A stretch of 64,000 bases of DNA. It comes from Perognathus longimembris pacificus. Lineage: Eukaryota; Chordata; Mammalia; Rodentia; Heteromyidae. Below are positions 11,868 to 25,439 of the stretch, piece after piece. Position 1 is the stretch's first letter. The number at the start of each line of letters is the position of its first letter. The position numbers and the translations under genes were made by a program. The stretch lies in assembly GCF_023159225.1 (NCBI RefSeq), contig NC_063172.1, positions 42,599,832 through 42,663,831 on the forward strand, read 5' to 3'. A model generated the notes under the pieces. The model did no database searches, was not told the DNA's origin, and saw only the letters and a list, made by a program, of their open reading frames with translations.

Positions 11868-11930
11868 CCTAGGTGGTGGTGGCTCATATCTATAATTCTA
11901 AACACTCAGCAGCTTAGAATTGGACGATCA
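11868..11930 (+). mobile_element. Partial Geo SINE head
   Basis: TGGTGGCTCATATCTATAAT and CACTCAGCAGCTTAGA match the Geo head; the rest is missing. Confidence 0.6.
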
Positions 11931-12507
11931 GCCTTAACTTGTACTGATCATCAAAATGAATATAAAATATTCCCAGAGTAAATCTTAACTGGGCCTGCCA
12001 ACATTAGTCTATTCAGGCCTCACCTAGAAAGAATTATGAAGTGAAGAGAATATTTTGCCCAATGTATTTAGAAAGACCATAAACTATTTTATTTTAGCTT
12101 ATTTAATTTCATTTTTAGCTAACCTCAATCTTTTTAGTCCAAGTTTTTAATGTTTCAATTAGTTTAATTTTCTTGAAAATGCTTCACTCTAACAGACAAA
12201 AGTCCCATCCCCAAATCTAGTGAGTTTAACCCCTCTTGACCTTGAGTATCCTGTGAAGCTTGTACAGCTGTACATGCTCTATTGTTTAAAGGCAAGAATT
12301 TTCATGGCATGCTTTTAAAATTCTTATTAACCCCTATTTTTTTCTGTTTGGGGAAGTACTTAAATCTTACATTTCATGTTAAGTAGTAAAATACCAATTT
12401 TAGATACAATGTGAAAACAATATTTTGCAATCCCTAGAGCAAACACTTAAAGAATAATACAGAAAGTATGGCTAAAATTCTAGTAACTGTTTAAAAAAAA
12501 AGGAATT

Positions 12508-12706
12508 GGGGCTGGGAATGTAGCTTAACAGTAGAGTACTTGCCTAGCATGCATGAAGCCCTGTGTGCGATTCCTCAGCACCACATAAACAGAAAAAGCC
12601 GAAAGTGTTGCTGTGATTCAAGTGGTAGAGTGTGCAAAAAGAAGCCAGGGACAGTGCTCAGGCCCTGAGTCCAAGCCCCTGGACTGGCAAAAATAAAAAA
12701 GAATTG
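12508..12706 (+). mobile_element. IDL-Geo SINE, older subfamily
   Basis: ID head is diverged (GTAGCTTAACAGTAGAGTAC); tail AAATAAAAAA. Flanking AAAGGAATTG / AAAAGAATTG is the target duplication. Confidence 0.8.
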
Positions 12707-13507
12707 TAACAAATATTCAGTTAGTCAAAAGTTAGCAGACACGGGGGAACAGAGATGTGTACAGTAAAAGAATAATATCAAAAATAGAGGAGTATAAATG
12801 TTAATTAGCAATAAATTTAAACAATAGTTTAATCCCAATAAACAAGCCCAACAGTATGCTGGCTATTGCAGAGCTATGTTTTTAAAAGTTAGATGAGTTG
12901 GAAATAAACTAATGTCATGCTAACAGAGAGTATTAAAGAGCCAGAGTAATACATTAGTATCAAGTAAACAGACTTGAAGACAAAATGTTAACCTGCTATG
13001 TACTGAGTGGTAATAAAAATTATGATGTATGAAATGTTTGGGAGAAACATGAAGCAGTGCATTAGGGAAATGTATAACTGTGAAGACATATTTTAAAAAA
13101 AAAAAAGGATTAAATTCTATGGCCTAAACTTCTATGCTAAGCAGCTAGAAAAATGTAAGTAAAAAAACAGCTAGAAAATTTAAGTAAGTTAAAAGCAAAT
13201 TAAGGAAAGAAAATTAAAATTACAATAACTTTTAAATTTCCTAGACCAGTGAGCAGGTTTTGCACAATTTAATATTTGCCATAGGAGCTAATTAATATTT
13301 TTCACATTATTTTAACCAAATTATTTTGAAATTTTGCTAATGTTCTATGTACACACAAAAAGTGTTACCTAACTAAATGGATTTGACTGAATTTGAATGA
13401 AGTATTTACCAAATGGACCATATTGAAAGTAAAATTAATTGAAAGTTTTAAAGCATCAGACAAAAATCATCTGACCTCAAGTTTCTTATCAAGAGGATGT
13501 AAGTCAC

Positions 13508-13702
13508 GGGGCTGGGGATATGGCCTAGTGGCAAGAGAGCTTGCCTCGTATACATGAGGCCCTGGGTTCAATTCCCCAGCACCACATATACAGAAAATGG
13601 CCAGAAGTGGCGCTGTGGCTCAAGTGGCAGAGTGCTAGCCTTGAGCAAAAAAAAGAAGCCAGGGACAGTGCTCAGGCCCTGAGTCCAAGCCCCAGGACTG
13701 GC

Positions 13703-13733
<31 letters not shown>

Positions 13734-13742
13734 TGTAAGTCA
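13508..13742 (+). mobile_element. IDL-Geo SINE, older subfamily
   Basis: Full length with a 25-base A tail. AAGAGGATGTAAGTCAC is repeated exactly on both sides (13,491 and 13,726). Confidence 0.9.
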
Positions 13743-14961
13743 CATAAAAAGAAAGTTTCAATTTTTTTGAAAGTTTCAAATTTTAATAGAGCAAAGTATA
13801 AGATCACTCCAATGCCAAGACTTAACTGTGAGTCCAAAGAAAAGATACTTTCAGATATATAGGGAGTCAAACATGAACTAATTATTCTTTGTAGAAAATT
13901 AATTCAATCTGCACACTCAAATAAGGGTGAAGGGCAATTGGGTGATATAAAGACCCTGGATGATAATTGTACAGAAATATTAGAAAACAACTATTCCCAA
14001 TTAGAACAGGAATTCAGTCATCTCCAAATAGAAATTTCTCACTAAAAATACACATTCTGTGAAAAGCTTATACTCGAAATCTAAGGCTTATAATGTGGCA
14101 TGATTTGGGACAATTAAAGAATAAGATATACCATTTGACAGTAATTCTAGTCAGATTGTCTCAATAATGAAACTTTATGAAAGGAATTTCAGAATATGGC
14201 AAGGTTCTAAAGCTGAAATCATTAAAATATAAAATTATTTCAAATCAACCTATAAATCAATTCTGAATACTTTCTTACATGTAGATAATATGTGAAATAT
14301 TTATGCACATATATAGAAATGTGATACTTATGTCGTCAATTTATACACTAACACAGATGAAATGTTGCTCACAGAGGCAAGTGTAAATATTATCCATGTT
14401 AATAATGTGAAAGTAAAATTATAGATTGCAAAATTTGAAATAGATAAGGATTCTAATAAGCATATCTTCACAGTCCAAAAAAATTAATGCCTAAATTTAA
14501 TATAATACACATATCTGTTTCAAGTTACAAAATGAACTAAAGAAAGAATAATTGATAGTATTAATTTCAAGAATTGAGAAATCAGAAAGAGATTATCATG
14601 AGTTAAATATTTATCTTTCATAATAGAGGCAATAAAGACGACATTTCTAAAGCTAGTATTTCAAGAAATAGCTTATTATTTAGAATTATGAGTTTAACCA
14701 ACCAAAGATCTAATAAAAATCCTTGAAAATGATTACTACTGACAAGCCCGCACATGGGTGGTGCTCTTCATTATAAGTTTTTTGTACTGTTTGTGCCATC
14801 TGAATTTTAAGTGTGGCTATCTGTTTTTATAAAAATGAAATAATTTCAAATAAAAATAAAATACAGAATGGCATAAAACCTTAACTAACAAATACACTGA
14901 GTATTTTGTCATTCAAGTAAGAAAAAAGCAGCACATAAAACCAAGATAAAAGCAAGTGACT

Positions 14962-15730
14962 TGATTTGTCATTGCTAAAATATAGAACCAACCCAGATAG
15001 CCCTCAGTATATTAGTGGATCAGGAAAATGTGGTACATATACACAATGGAATTCTATGCCTCTGTCAAAAAAAAACCAAAAACGAGACCGCCCCATTCGT
15101 AAGGACATGGAAGGACTGGGAAAAAATCGTACTAAGTGAAATGAGCCAGACCCAAAGAAACGTGGACTCTTTGGGTTCCCTCATAGGGAATAATTAGTAC
15201 GCGCTTAGGTTAGTCATAGCAGATCACAATAGCCCAATAGCTATGTCCGTGTGAACTATGAACACGTAAGATGATGCTAAGTAAAATGAACTCCGTTATG
15301 AAAACAAGTAGTATATCATTGTTGTAATTATTTTCAACATACCATGTAAAACCGTACTTTTTTTTCTCTTCAATTCCCTTCCCGTGGTTTTACCCCCGCC
15401 CCCCCCCCCCATCACTCTATCTGATCTTAGGACCCTGGATACTGTACATGAGTGTATTAGAACTAGGGAAGGGAAAGGGAATAGAAAAATGGAGAGACAA
15501 AGGGTAAAAAGACAAACCATTCCAAAACCAATATTACAGAACCATTTGGTATAAACCAACTGCATAACTCATGAGGGAGAGAGGGAAATGGGGAGGGGGA
15601 AGGCAGAGTATAGAAGAGGGAGGAGGTAACAAGTTGAATAAGAAATGTACTCACTGACTTACAATGAAACTGTAACCCCTCTGTACTTTGCTATGACAAT
15701 AAAGAAAAAAAAATTAAAAAGCAAGTGACT
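14962..15730 (+). mobile_element. 5'-truncated L1: end of ORF2 and 3' UTR
   Basis: The first 240 bases encode the last part of the reverse-transcriptase protein ORF2p. The stretch DQENVVHIHNGILC, then VLSEMSQTQRN and a final LIGNN stop at about 15,195, matches the conserved C-terminus of mammalian L1 ORF2p (human form MEYYAAI..LSKLSQ). A run of A after codon TCA (15,068) suggests a small insertion. A 520-base 3' UTR follows, with a purine/G-rich tract, ending CAATAAAG-A(n). AAAAGCAAGTGACT flanks it (14,948 and 15,717), so this is a recent, intact insertion. Confidence 0.9.
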
Positions 15731-15819
15731 AATTTGTATAACATCACCTGCATACATAATTACATACATAATGTCATTTGCAATAAAATAAAGAATCGTA
15801 CAATGAGAATAATTCTGCT

Positions 15820-15973
15820 GGGGTTGGGAATATGGCCTAGTGGCAAGTTCCCCAGCACCACATATACAGAAAACAGCCTGAAGTGACACTATGGCTCAAG
15901 TGGCAGAGTGCTAGCCTTGAGCAAAAAGAAGCCAGGGACAGTGCTCAGGCCCTGAGTCCAAACCCCAGGACCG

Positions 15974-16007
<34 letters not shown>
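15820..16007 (+). mobile_element. IDL-Geo SINE with internal deletion
   Basis: About 40 bases of the ID head are missing: GGCCTAGTGGCAAG runs straight into TTCCCCAGCACC, removing most of the B box. Ends in a 32-base A tail. Confidence 0.85.
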
Positions 16008-16012
<5 letters not shown>

Positions 16013-16124
16013 CTTTTACGTATTCTATAGAAATACTCTGTGGAAGCTAAAGAAAATGAAAAGGATCCAGATACATTTGAGCCATTATGATATTATAAAT
16101 ATACAGCCACTCAATAAAGTACTT

Positions 16125-16500
16125 TAAAGCATAATCTGTTAGTTTTCTGTGGCTGAAACAAAATACTGAGCATATCAATGCATAAAGTGGGAATGTTGAC
16201 TGGGTTTGATGGTTGCATTTCATGATCTTTTGCCCCTGACATTTTGGTTGCTGGCAGCCCAGAATACCATGGTAGGAGTGCACAGCACAAGTGACAGGTG
16301 CATCTAATGGCAGCCAGGAAGCAAAGAGAAAGAGGTAAAGTGTCAGTATTTTACAGTCCCTTCAAGAATATGCTAACAATGATCCACATTTCTTCCCCTA
16401 GGCTCTACCATCTGAAAGTTGCATCATCTCCCAATAGTTCCAGCCTGGGAAGCAAATGTCCAATACTTAGCGTCTCTAAGACACATTCCAGATTATGATG
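16125..16500 (-). mobile_element. MaLR-type LTR, antisense
   Basis: TTAGTTTTCTGTGGCTGAAA at the left, GGCAGCCAGGAAGCAAAGAG in the middle and CATCTCCCAATAGTTCCA near the right are hallmarks of MaLR LTRs read backwards. No internal viral genes. Confidence 0.6.
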
Positions 16501-17139
16501 TTTAACTGCATTCCCATACTAAGAAATATAAACAAATAATGGAAAATACTGAATAATGAATAACCACCTCTAACAAAAATAAATATATCTGACAACAAAA
16601 TAAAAGAGAATATTTCCTTTAGGGATGTAATCTTAAGATTCAGGAGACCTTCCCTCTACCTTTTGACTCTTTTACTCTATGCCAGCCAAAATTCCAAGCT
16701 ACCTCAGAACAGATTTTGGAACCTCATACTTTACACTTTGTAAGGAATATGTAAAAAGCAATCTCTTCGGATTATGTCCTGAGTACTCTTTTTGTGACCA
16801 TATTATTATATGAGAATATAGACTCTTTCATATTTGTAACAGTTTGATTGTAGAATCAGGTAGTATATATTGCTTGTGGGACATGAAAGAGATATTTCTA
16901 TAGGTTGTTTCCATAGTCATAGAGAGCTACATTCCTCAAATCACTAGAAAGACCAGTAGAAGGAATCTTACATAGTCAGTTGGTATGTTATATTAACAGA
17001 AAAGAGAATAATTTATGATGATCTAAACGGATAGTTTTGCTAGAACTTCCAAACTTAACTAACCACTAGTATACTCCAATTGCAGAGACAGGATAGGAAA
17101 TAGAACAAAATATCAAAAGGCCTGGACAGGACAGGAAAT

Positions 17140-17350
17140 AATAATAGCAGTACCAACAATGAGTGGCGTGTATTGAGAACTTACTAATGAACATATCCAT
17201 TCCCATATTATCTCACTAAACCTCAGAGTACCTCATTTCATAGATGAAAAAAACCGAGACAGGACAAATATCCAACTTTCTCATTTCTAGCAAGTGATAA
17301 ATAACACAGACACTTAAAACCCAGCTGATTCCAAAGCTGACTTATTTCAG
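17140..17350 (-). mobile_element. MIR relic
   Basis: In order: TATTGAGAACTTACTAATGA, TTATCTCACTAAACCTCAGA and TTTCATAGATGAAAAAAACC, the antisense MIR core. Confidence 0.65.
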
Positions 17351-18016
17351 AAATCTGCTAAACAAAGATTCACACATGCATAAGTCGCAACAGTGGCAGC
17401 TGGATTTTATAAGAACTGAGCTAAGAGATACATGCTAGGTTGCAAATAGCACAAGTAATTACTAAGCAAATAGAAGATTCATAATCTGTTGAACCAATAC
17501 TGAATAATATTCAAAAGTGCTTTAATTTCTTCTGAAAACAACCCATGAAATTCAAGACTGAAAAAGACAAATAAGACATGACCATATTTTTAGAGATTAA
17601 TGAGTATGTGTTAATAAAACTAAATTTAAAATAATTTTATGCACGAATCAGGTATCATAGAAGGAAAAGAGAAGAAATATACAACTGTAGTGGCTCTAAA
17701 ATGACTGACATAGAGATTTTCATAAAAAATGGAGATGATGGAGTCAATAGGATTTAGTTTAGTTTAGTGGGTCAATAATATCTACTTCTGTGTTCAATCT
17801 GGCATCTGTTTTCTCTTTCTCAATATTATTATCTCTGTTATGGTTGCATTTACATTTTCTGTATTTGCCTAACTTCGACCCTAACATTCAATTAGATCCC
17901 AGTATCTAGTCCAAGGAAAGAACTATCTGGGTAATAAAGAATAGAATATACCTGACTGAAAATGACTCAAGATTCTGTGAAACCTTGTCTCCAATAGAAT
18001 ATAAGATTGTTTGGAA

Positions 18017-18436
18017 ATGACTGTTATATCACTGTTGTAATTATTTTCAACATGCCATGTGAAACCATAGCTTCTATTGTCGATGATCCTCTTGTATCCC
18101 CTTCCTGTGGTTGTACCTGCACTATCACTGTATCTTATCTGAGTACATTGGAAACTATATATACTGGTATTAGAACTAGGAAAGTGAAAGGGAATACCAA
18201 AATCGAGAGACACAGGATAAAAAGATAAACAACTACAAAAGCAATACTTGCAAAACTGTTTGGTGTAAACCAACTGAACAACTGATGGGGGGAGAGAAAA
18301 AGGGGGAGGGGGGAGGGAGGAATGAGGGAGGTGGTAACCAACAGTACAGGAAATGTATCTAATGCCTAACATATGAAACTGTAACCTCTCTGTACATCAC
18401 TTTGACAATAAATAAGAAAAAAAAGATTGTTTGGAA
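18017..18436 (+). mobile_element. L1 insertion consisting of 3' UTR only
   Basis: About 405 bases of the same 3' UTR as at 15,300-15,715, ending CTTTGACAATAAATAAG-A(n). AAGATTGTTTGGAA on both sides (18,003 and 18,423) is the target duplication. It has no coding part; its apparent ORFs are chance. Confidence 0.9.
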
Positions 18437-18611
18437 TTGAAAGATTATCTTAAGGTTTTTTATTTTTTAATTTACGAATATATTTGTAGGTGATTGAATA
18501 TGTAGACAGACAGTACACAAATACATTAAATAGACAGATACACATACATACACGCATACATAATTTTCCCAGGTAACATATAAGTATGCAATTAAAACTA
18601 TGATGTCAAAA

Positions 18612-18985
18612 CCTTAGTGGATGCCAGATACAGTGACTAAAGTCTATAATCCTATTTACTTGAGAGTCAAGGTTAGAGAATTGTGGTTCAAAGCCAGACT
18701 AGTCATAAAACTACTCAAGATTCCATCTCAAATAGTGGCTGCATGTAGAAGCACATTCCTGTTATCCTAGCTAATGGAGAAGCACAATGGCTGGACCAAG
18801 TGGTATGTCATCTCCAGCAACACAAGGAAGCAGAAATTGATGCTCAGGAAGGCCTGAAAATATAGAAAAGCTCTACCTTGAAAATACCTGAGGCAAAAAG
18901 GGACTGGAGATATGACTCAAGTGAGAGAGTACCTGGCCTAGCAAGCACAAGGCTATGAATTCTATCCCCAGTAAACTTAATTTTT
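18612..18985 (+). mobile_element. Diverged Geo/B4-like composite SINE
   Basis: AGTCTATAATCCTATTTACT head, a second TTCCTGTTATCCTAGCTAAT unit, and an ID-like 3' end with CAAGCACAAGGCTATG. Confidence 0.5.
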
Positions 18986-20221
18986 TAATGTCTTAAGTTT
19001 TAAAACTTTATGTGAATAATTGAGATTTCACCAATAAACTCTTTGTAATACTCCAATGTCTGTAGAAGTTTTCTAGCTGCAGCCTTCATATGTAAAAGTA
19101 GCTCTTTAACTCTCTGATTCTGTAACTTGGCTCGGTTTTTCAAAAGTTTCTCTTTGATATGGCCATCTTAAAAAGTATGATTGCGGCATGTAATATAATA
19201 TGACAAGATTGCCCATTAACTTGTTATTTTAAAATATTCTTAAGTAAGTGACTTAATACAATATTTAGAATGGTGCAATCAGGTGGAAAATCTTGCTCTT
19301 AACTAAAGTGACTTCTGAGCACAAAGATAAGATCATTTTCCCTCCAGCCTTTTATCCATGAGCTTTCAGGGACAAATTGTTCCTCCTGGAATCAAGTGAG
19401 CCAAATCAAATGAAAGTTTCAAAAACTTGAGAGAACAGATTTTAAAATATAATGAACAGAATTCCTTCTGTTTGCTTTATTGTTTTGTGGTATGATAATG
19501 TTCATCATACTCTTCATTGTGAGCTAACTCAGTGAGTTTGTTCAGAACATTTTTACATCATGATGAAGGTTCTTTATTTAGGCAGAGGAATTTTTCTAAA
19601 TGTTACTTTTCCAGGCTTCAATTGCTTTTACACAAAGTGCCACTGTAGAATCTACTGTTAAATTCTATTTCTCCAACTACAACATAAAGAATCAATGTCT
19701 TCTAGTAATGGCACAGAAATGTTTGTGTCTATCTACACATTATCTATCATTTAAAAGAGGCTCTCCAAGGGGATTATCTTTTAAGTATGGATTTGGAAGC
19801 TGTCATCCAGTTTGACTGAATCAGAATCTGAAAACAGGACAAGGTAAACTGCATTTTTAAAAACTCCCAAGCGGTTTAGGCATATTAAAACTTGAAGGTG
19901 TTTTCATTATAGATTACAAAACTTCTCATCTGGAATCTCATGATTATTTATTGAAACTTTATGAAGTGAAGAATAAATATATTTCCATTACACACATATA
20001 TGCATAAATAAACATATGAATGAAGTCTTTTATCTAAGCTTTAAACAGACTTCACTAGTTATAAAACAATGTTTTGATTTTCAAATAAAGAAATCAGTGA
20101 TACTTAAATATATATGAGAGATAGGATCTTTATTATTATTAATGCTATACATAGGAAATATATATACAGAATGTTTATTATTATTAGTGGTATATATGAA
20201 AATATATGTTTGAACTGAAGA

Positions 20222-20380
20222 CCTGGACATTGCCCCTTAGATTTTTCATTCAAGACTAGTCTAACTCTACCACTTGAGCCACAATTCTACTTCTGGCTTT
20301 TTGGTGGTTAATTGGAGAGAAAAGTCTTACAGTCTTTCCTGCTTAGGTTGGCTTCACACTATGATTCTCAAAATCAGATC
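20222..20380 (-). mobile_element. Geo SINE fragment
   Basis: CTCTACCACTTGAGCCACAA and TTTTTGGTGGTTAATTGGAG are the antisense 3' half of Geo. Confidence 0.75.
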
Positions 20381-22231
20381 AATGGAGTCATCATTTATTC
20401 ATTTTTCAACAAGTCTTGTGCAAGTCCTTTTGCTAAGTGCTAGAGGTATAGATATGAATTAAACATGTCCTTTCCAGGCTTAGGGAAACAAGTGACCTTT
20501 TACTCATCCAATAGGCAAATGTAGTTCAAATACAAATCCCAGCAGTCAGAGAGTGTGAAGTATATATAGCAGGTATACTTTGCTTTTAAAGGATGTAAGA
20601 AGAAAGAAAATTAATTAAACTGGAATGAAGAAGAGACAAAGGCCGAGGGACTGTGTGTGCCTTTGGTATATGAAAGTTGGATCCTTTAAGCCGAAGAAAA
20701 GAATTTAAAATACAGGAAATAAAAACAAATGGATTAAATTCCCAAAAGAAAGAGACCAAGATGCAATCAAGAACACAATGGGATTGTTCTGCCTTAATCA
20801 AGTGTCTTGATCCCCTCCAGTATCAGAGGGAAAATAGGTAGGCACCCAAGACCACAAAGAAGCTTTGTTCTGAGCAAGGCTCCTATGTGACTTTCAGAGC
20901 AGTGGCAGAAACCTGAACTGAGAATCAAATGCCACCGAGTTTGGGTAGAAAGGACAAACATATTAGAAACGGAGAGCAGGGGTCTTGTTTAGGAAGCCAG
21001 TCATCATCCACAGGCTTTAGCAGTGACCCTAAGCACAGTACTGGCAGTGATGGCCTCTTTCTCATTGTTAGATATCACATAAAATTGAGAGCATTCACGT
21101 TAAAACAGATAAAAATAACAATACTGCTTTTAATGATGATGATTGAAATAGATTCTCTGATGGACCACTCATATACTCCCATCAAGACTATTTGCCTCTG
21201 GCTTATGGGACAGATCCTGGCTAACAGTCCTTGGCTGCCAAGTTTCTCAGTAAATAATATGAGCTAAAGAGAGCTGCCTACCTCCAGGCCATCATTCTCC
21301 TCCAGCCACAGTCTGCAGCCATTGACTGATCAATGCAAGAATATAAACCATGTCTCCTTACTCAATTTGAAGATCCACCTCAGCTTGTGTTCCCAGTCAT
21401 CTGAGGCCTTTGTTTTACTACTACCCCAACTCCTTATTCTTCCCACTTCCTTCTCTCTCTCTCTCCACAGAGTTTTCATATAAAAATGAAGAACAGATAA
21501 CTTTTATTATTAGACAAGTACATCCAAATATTGCACTTTATATTGCATTTGTTTATTGTTTATCAGAAATTTAAATTTAACTGAAAATCCTATATTTTTA
21601 TTTACCAAATCTTAAAAGTCTATCCACAAGTTTTAATTTTAAATATATTTTCTAATAAATTTCCTTCACTCTAATCTGTAGCCCAGAGCATCTGACAGCC
21701 AACAGTTACTAGTTTTTGGAATTTAATTACCTGTTAGGTGGCTGGAAATGAAGAATCAATGTCTGAGGATAAGACAAAATATGATTCATTCTCAATACAA
21801 AGTAGCAGAACAATCATGCAACTATTAATCTTTCAGGGTGACATACATATGGAAGAATATATACCTCAGGGAAACAATGAGATATTTGGTAACAAGTTGA
21901 TACTTTCTACCCGGAGAATACTAGTTCCCTTTTTCTGCTGAAAGCATGTATTAAGATAAAGGTTTACTATTCTTCCTTATAGAGCCTAGTCTGTTCATTA
22001 GATAATAAACATTATATATGTGTTTTGTATCAATGTGGAATCTCAGAAAAAATTTCATCCAAACAATGAAAGTAAAGCAACAGGCAAGTGAACCTAAGAT
22101 TTGTTGGTCTCATGTACTGCCAGATTCATAGAACAAGGAAGAGGGGAAGCCTTATGAATTATAGCTTAGGCACTCTCTTAGAAACAACATACCCATAATG
22201 AGATCTCTTCCTCTAGAAGGCAAGATGCGTG

Positions 22232-22232
<1 letters not shown>

Positions 22233-22290
<58 letters not shown>

Positions 22291-22292
22291 AG
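22233..22292. repeat. (CA)n microsatellite
   Basis: Near-pure run of about 28 CA units ending in a short AGAGAG. Confidence 0.95.
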
Positions 22293-22991
22293 AGCCACAT
22301 ACAGTCACAGAAATTGACTCAAACACATAATAGCCCAATGTCCCTAAAAAGTAAAATCTTGGGTATGAGATCCAAGATATGAAAGAGATATATAAAATCC
22401 CTCAGGAACTTCTATGGAGAATTTTTTCTTCTTGCTCCTCAGTTCTGGGCTTAGTGAACTGAGATGTCCTACCTCTCAAAGGACAAAGTCTTATACCAGG
22501 GGAATCAGTGAGAGACCCATTCAACTTTGAGCTATAGCTATCCAGCTTAACGTTTCATACTTCATTTGAAAAAAAAAAAAGACACCAACTAAGAGGAGAG
22601 GACACCAGGCTGGATGAGGGTAATAGATATTATCATAAGAAGGAGCTAAAACGATTATTACACTATTAAAACAGGCAGAAATACGTTTAACACATGGGAG
22701 ACCCACTTGGTGTCACCTGTTTCTCCTTTGGTCGATTTGATGGCAAGTGAGTAACTATAGAAGCAATGGCCTGAAAAGAGCATAGCAACCAAATACCTGA
22801 GTATTCTCCCCAAGAAGCACTACAGCAAGGCAAGTCAGCAGAGATATGAAACACACAACAACAGAAGAGTCCTATAATCATGTAGAGGTCAAAACAAGCT
22901 TTCTCTAAGTTCAGAGTGTCTACATTTATACAGCCTTCTCTTGGTTTCCAAAGAATTGTCCCTGAAACAAGATTACATCAGAGGGAACCCA

Positions 22992-23105
22992 AGCTGATGG
23001 TTATTGAGAACCTACTATGTGCAGGGCAATTTTCTTATATTAGTTCACGATAATAATCACTAAATAAAATAGGTCTGAATCACTAGAGGTTAAGAAATTG
23101 ACTTT
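22992..23105 (-). mobile_element. MIR relic
   Basis: TTATTGAGAACCTACTATGT then AGAGGTTAAGAAATTGAC, antisense MIR in order. Confidence 0.65.
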
Positions 23106-23999
23106 TAAAATGTGAATAATGGGAAGGAATTTCTGCTACAATATGTGAATGTAGGAAACGAATGGGACTTTGAGGACTCCAATCAAAGAGGATGATGGAG
23201 TTTTGAAATAAAGCTGAGATGCCCAAATATAAATATACAAAAGAAGTACCATATACCAGAGCTTTCTGGTACCATGAGAGAATGTCTGATATTTTCAATA
23301 TCCAATATTCTAAAATATATGGGATAAAAAATGTTCTACATATATTTTGTCCTATACATTATCAACTAGCCAAAGCAACCAGCAATTATAATGTGTTTAA
23401 TGCAAATGAGGAATCAATGTCTCTTACTAATAAAGATGAATTTCAGTAACTACTTACATTACACAGTACAATTCTATAGTATCCCTAGAATGTCTCTTGG
23501 GCCTCTAATAACATACTCAAGAGCTATGATAATATATACAAAGCCAAGTACTGAATTTCTAGAACAAAGTTTCTAGTTCCCTGATCATGTTTTTCTTCTC
23601 CCTCAAGTAATGTCAAAATTGGACTCATTGAATGCCAAACTATAATTCTTACATAGAGTAAAGTGTATTAGAGACATTGATTAAAGAAACCACCACTGAT
23701 TACAAAGAGACTCTATTAGGTAGAAGCATCCAGAACTCCTTTTCATTTTCAACATCTTTGTGACTGGGTAAATTCTAACTTTCTCAAAAATAACATAGTG
23801 GTATGTTAAGCTAAATGGCTGGTTTCTATAGTTTTGGTTTGATGTCTCTTTTTTGTTTGTTTAAAGGAGCTGGTGATATTTTGTTTTTCAGTGTCAGTCT
23901 AATTTTTAAATGTCTCTACTTTGCTATTTACTGTCAGTACAAGCTCTTTCTCCAGGGATTTAGGCCAAATAAAATTTTCCTGATTAGGTTGCTCATGAT

Positions 24000-24375
24000 T
24001 ATTTTCTGAGCTCCTAATTAAGTATCATCTGGCAACGTGGCAATTCTGTGAAACATTAAGGCAGGCTTTATTTCAAATTTTGCCTTTTATCTTTTAACTT
24101 TCATTTAAGGGAATCTATTTTGAAGCCACTGCAGAAATAAGACCTCCAGATATTTCATAAGGTTTGACACCTTGCCAAATCCACAAAAACCTAAATTTTG
24201 CTTAAAAGGTTTTTTAAAAATTGAATCCTAAGACAGACCATTTACCAAATTGAGTATATTTAACTAATTTTCTGTCTGCTCTCATTTAATCTAATGGGTC
24301 ACATTGAAATCCTGAAGTTTGGGAAACTTCCCAGTCCTCACAAATATTTCAGAAACATTGTATTTTACTCAGCAA
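24000..24375. other. Repeat-free stretch, candidate conserved element
   Basis: No transposon recognised. Contains CTCCTAATTAAGT, TAATCTAATGGGTCACATT and ACTTTCATTTAAGGG. Proposed only because repeats are otherwise dense around it. Confidence 0.2.
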
Positions 24376-24569
24376 AAATTTGAGATAAAAGAAACACTTA
24401 TTAGAATATTAACAATGTATTTATCTCTATCTCTGTAAAAATATTCATACAGATTTTTCAAATTATAGACTAGGCATAATAAAACTGTCATATCAAACTG
24501 CCAACATCTGATTTTCAGGTATCTGATGAGAGTCTGGAGGCCACACAAAGACTAAACAAATGCTAAATG

Positions 24570-24800
24570 CTCCATAGCTGAAGAAACTGAGTTTGAATAT
24601 TAATTCCAGGTGAATACTAGACCATGATTTCATCTGTCCATACATTTGATTCCTCATCTGTAAATGGAGAATTACATTAAAAACTTCTTCTTAAGAGTGT
24701 TTTGATATTCAATTGACCAAATTAATACTTATAAATTACTTATATTAGTACCTAGCATACTAATAGCATATCAACTAATACTACTAGAAAGCATATGAAT
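24570..24800 (+). mobile_element. MIR relic
   Basis: TGATTCCTCATCTGTAAATG is the MIR core; ATTAGTACCTAGCATACTAA follows at the expected distance. Confidence 0.6.
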
Positions 24801-25439
24801 ATGTCTTAATATAAAGTATCACAAAATTGGCATAGTATATCACTGTTAAATAGTGCCTTAGCAGCTGTTCATCTTAGATGTATATTTAACATTTGCATCA
24901 TCTTCAAACACCATATACCTTATACCATATACCTTTGGGACTTCAGTACTTAGAGTCTGAAAATAGCAATAAAAATATAAATATTTATTTTCACTTGCTG
25001 TAAACAGAATTTATGTAAAAATAATGAGTTTTATTCACTTAGAAAGTAGTATTGTGATAGTTCTGACATTGCTGGAGATGTAAATTTCACATCACTAATG
25101 GAAATTATGCCGAGTTCTCATCGTGATAACAGTTTTAAGCAGTGATACACTAATAGTTATCATGTTCCTGAGTTTGAACAGTAAATGTGCTCGTTTCATC
25201 AACATTACTTCTACTTCATTTCTATCTTAGAAATGTTGCTATATATAACAATAAAGTCATCAACAAAATCGCTTTATGATAATGCAGAAAAGAGGAAGAC
25301 ATTAATCAGAAGGAATCACACAAACGTGAAACTTCAACTGGTATATCTGAATTTATTGGAAAACATTAATTGAGGAATTTACCCTAGCCAAAGAAATACA
25401 AGGAATTTTCCCAAAAAATGTGATAAGTACACTGCTAAA

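Larger units (their letters stand above)
7781..20221. other. Intergenic DNA, no gene
   Basis: Between the listed elements the sequence is AT-rich with only short chance ORFs (all below 100 codons, none with a domain). Nothing was recognised in 7,790-9,020, 9,910-10,250, 11,940-12,500, 12,720-13,490, 13,745-14,945, 16,510-17,135, 17,350-18,000 and 18,990-20,220. Confidence 0.6.

Noticed and set aside
20929..21267. 112-codon + strand ORF
   Set aside because: No recognisable domain or flanking gene signals; expected by chance in 64 kb.
19680..23420. GAATCAATGTCT occurring at about 19,689, 21,752 and 23,409
   Set aside because: The similarity does not extend beyond about 12-15 bases, so I treat it as chance rather than a dispersed repeat.
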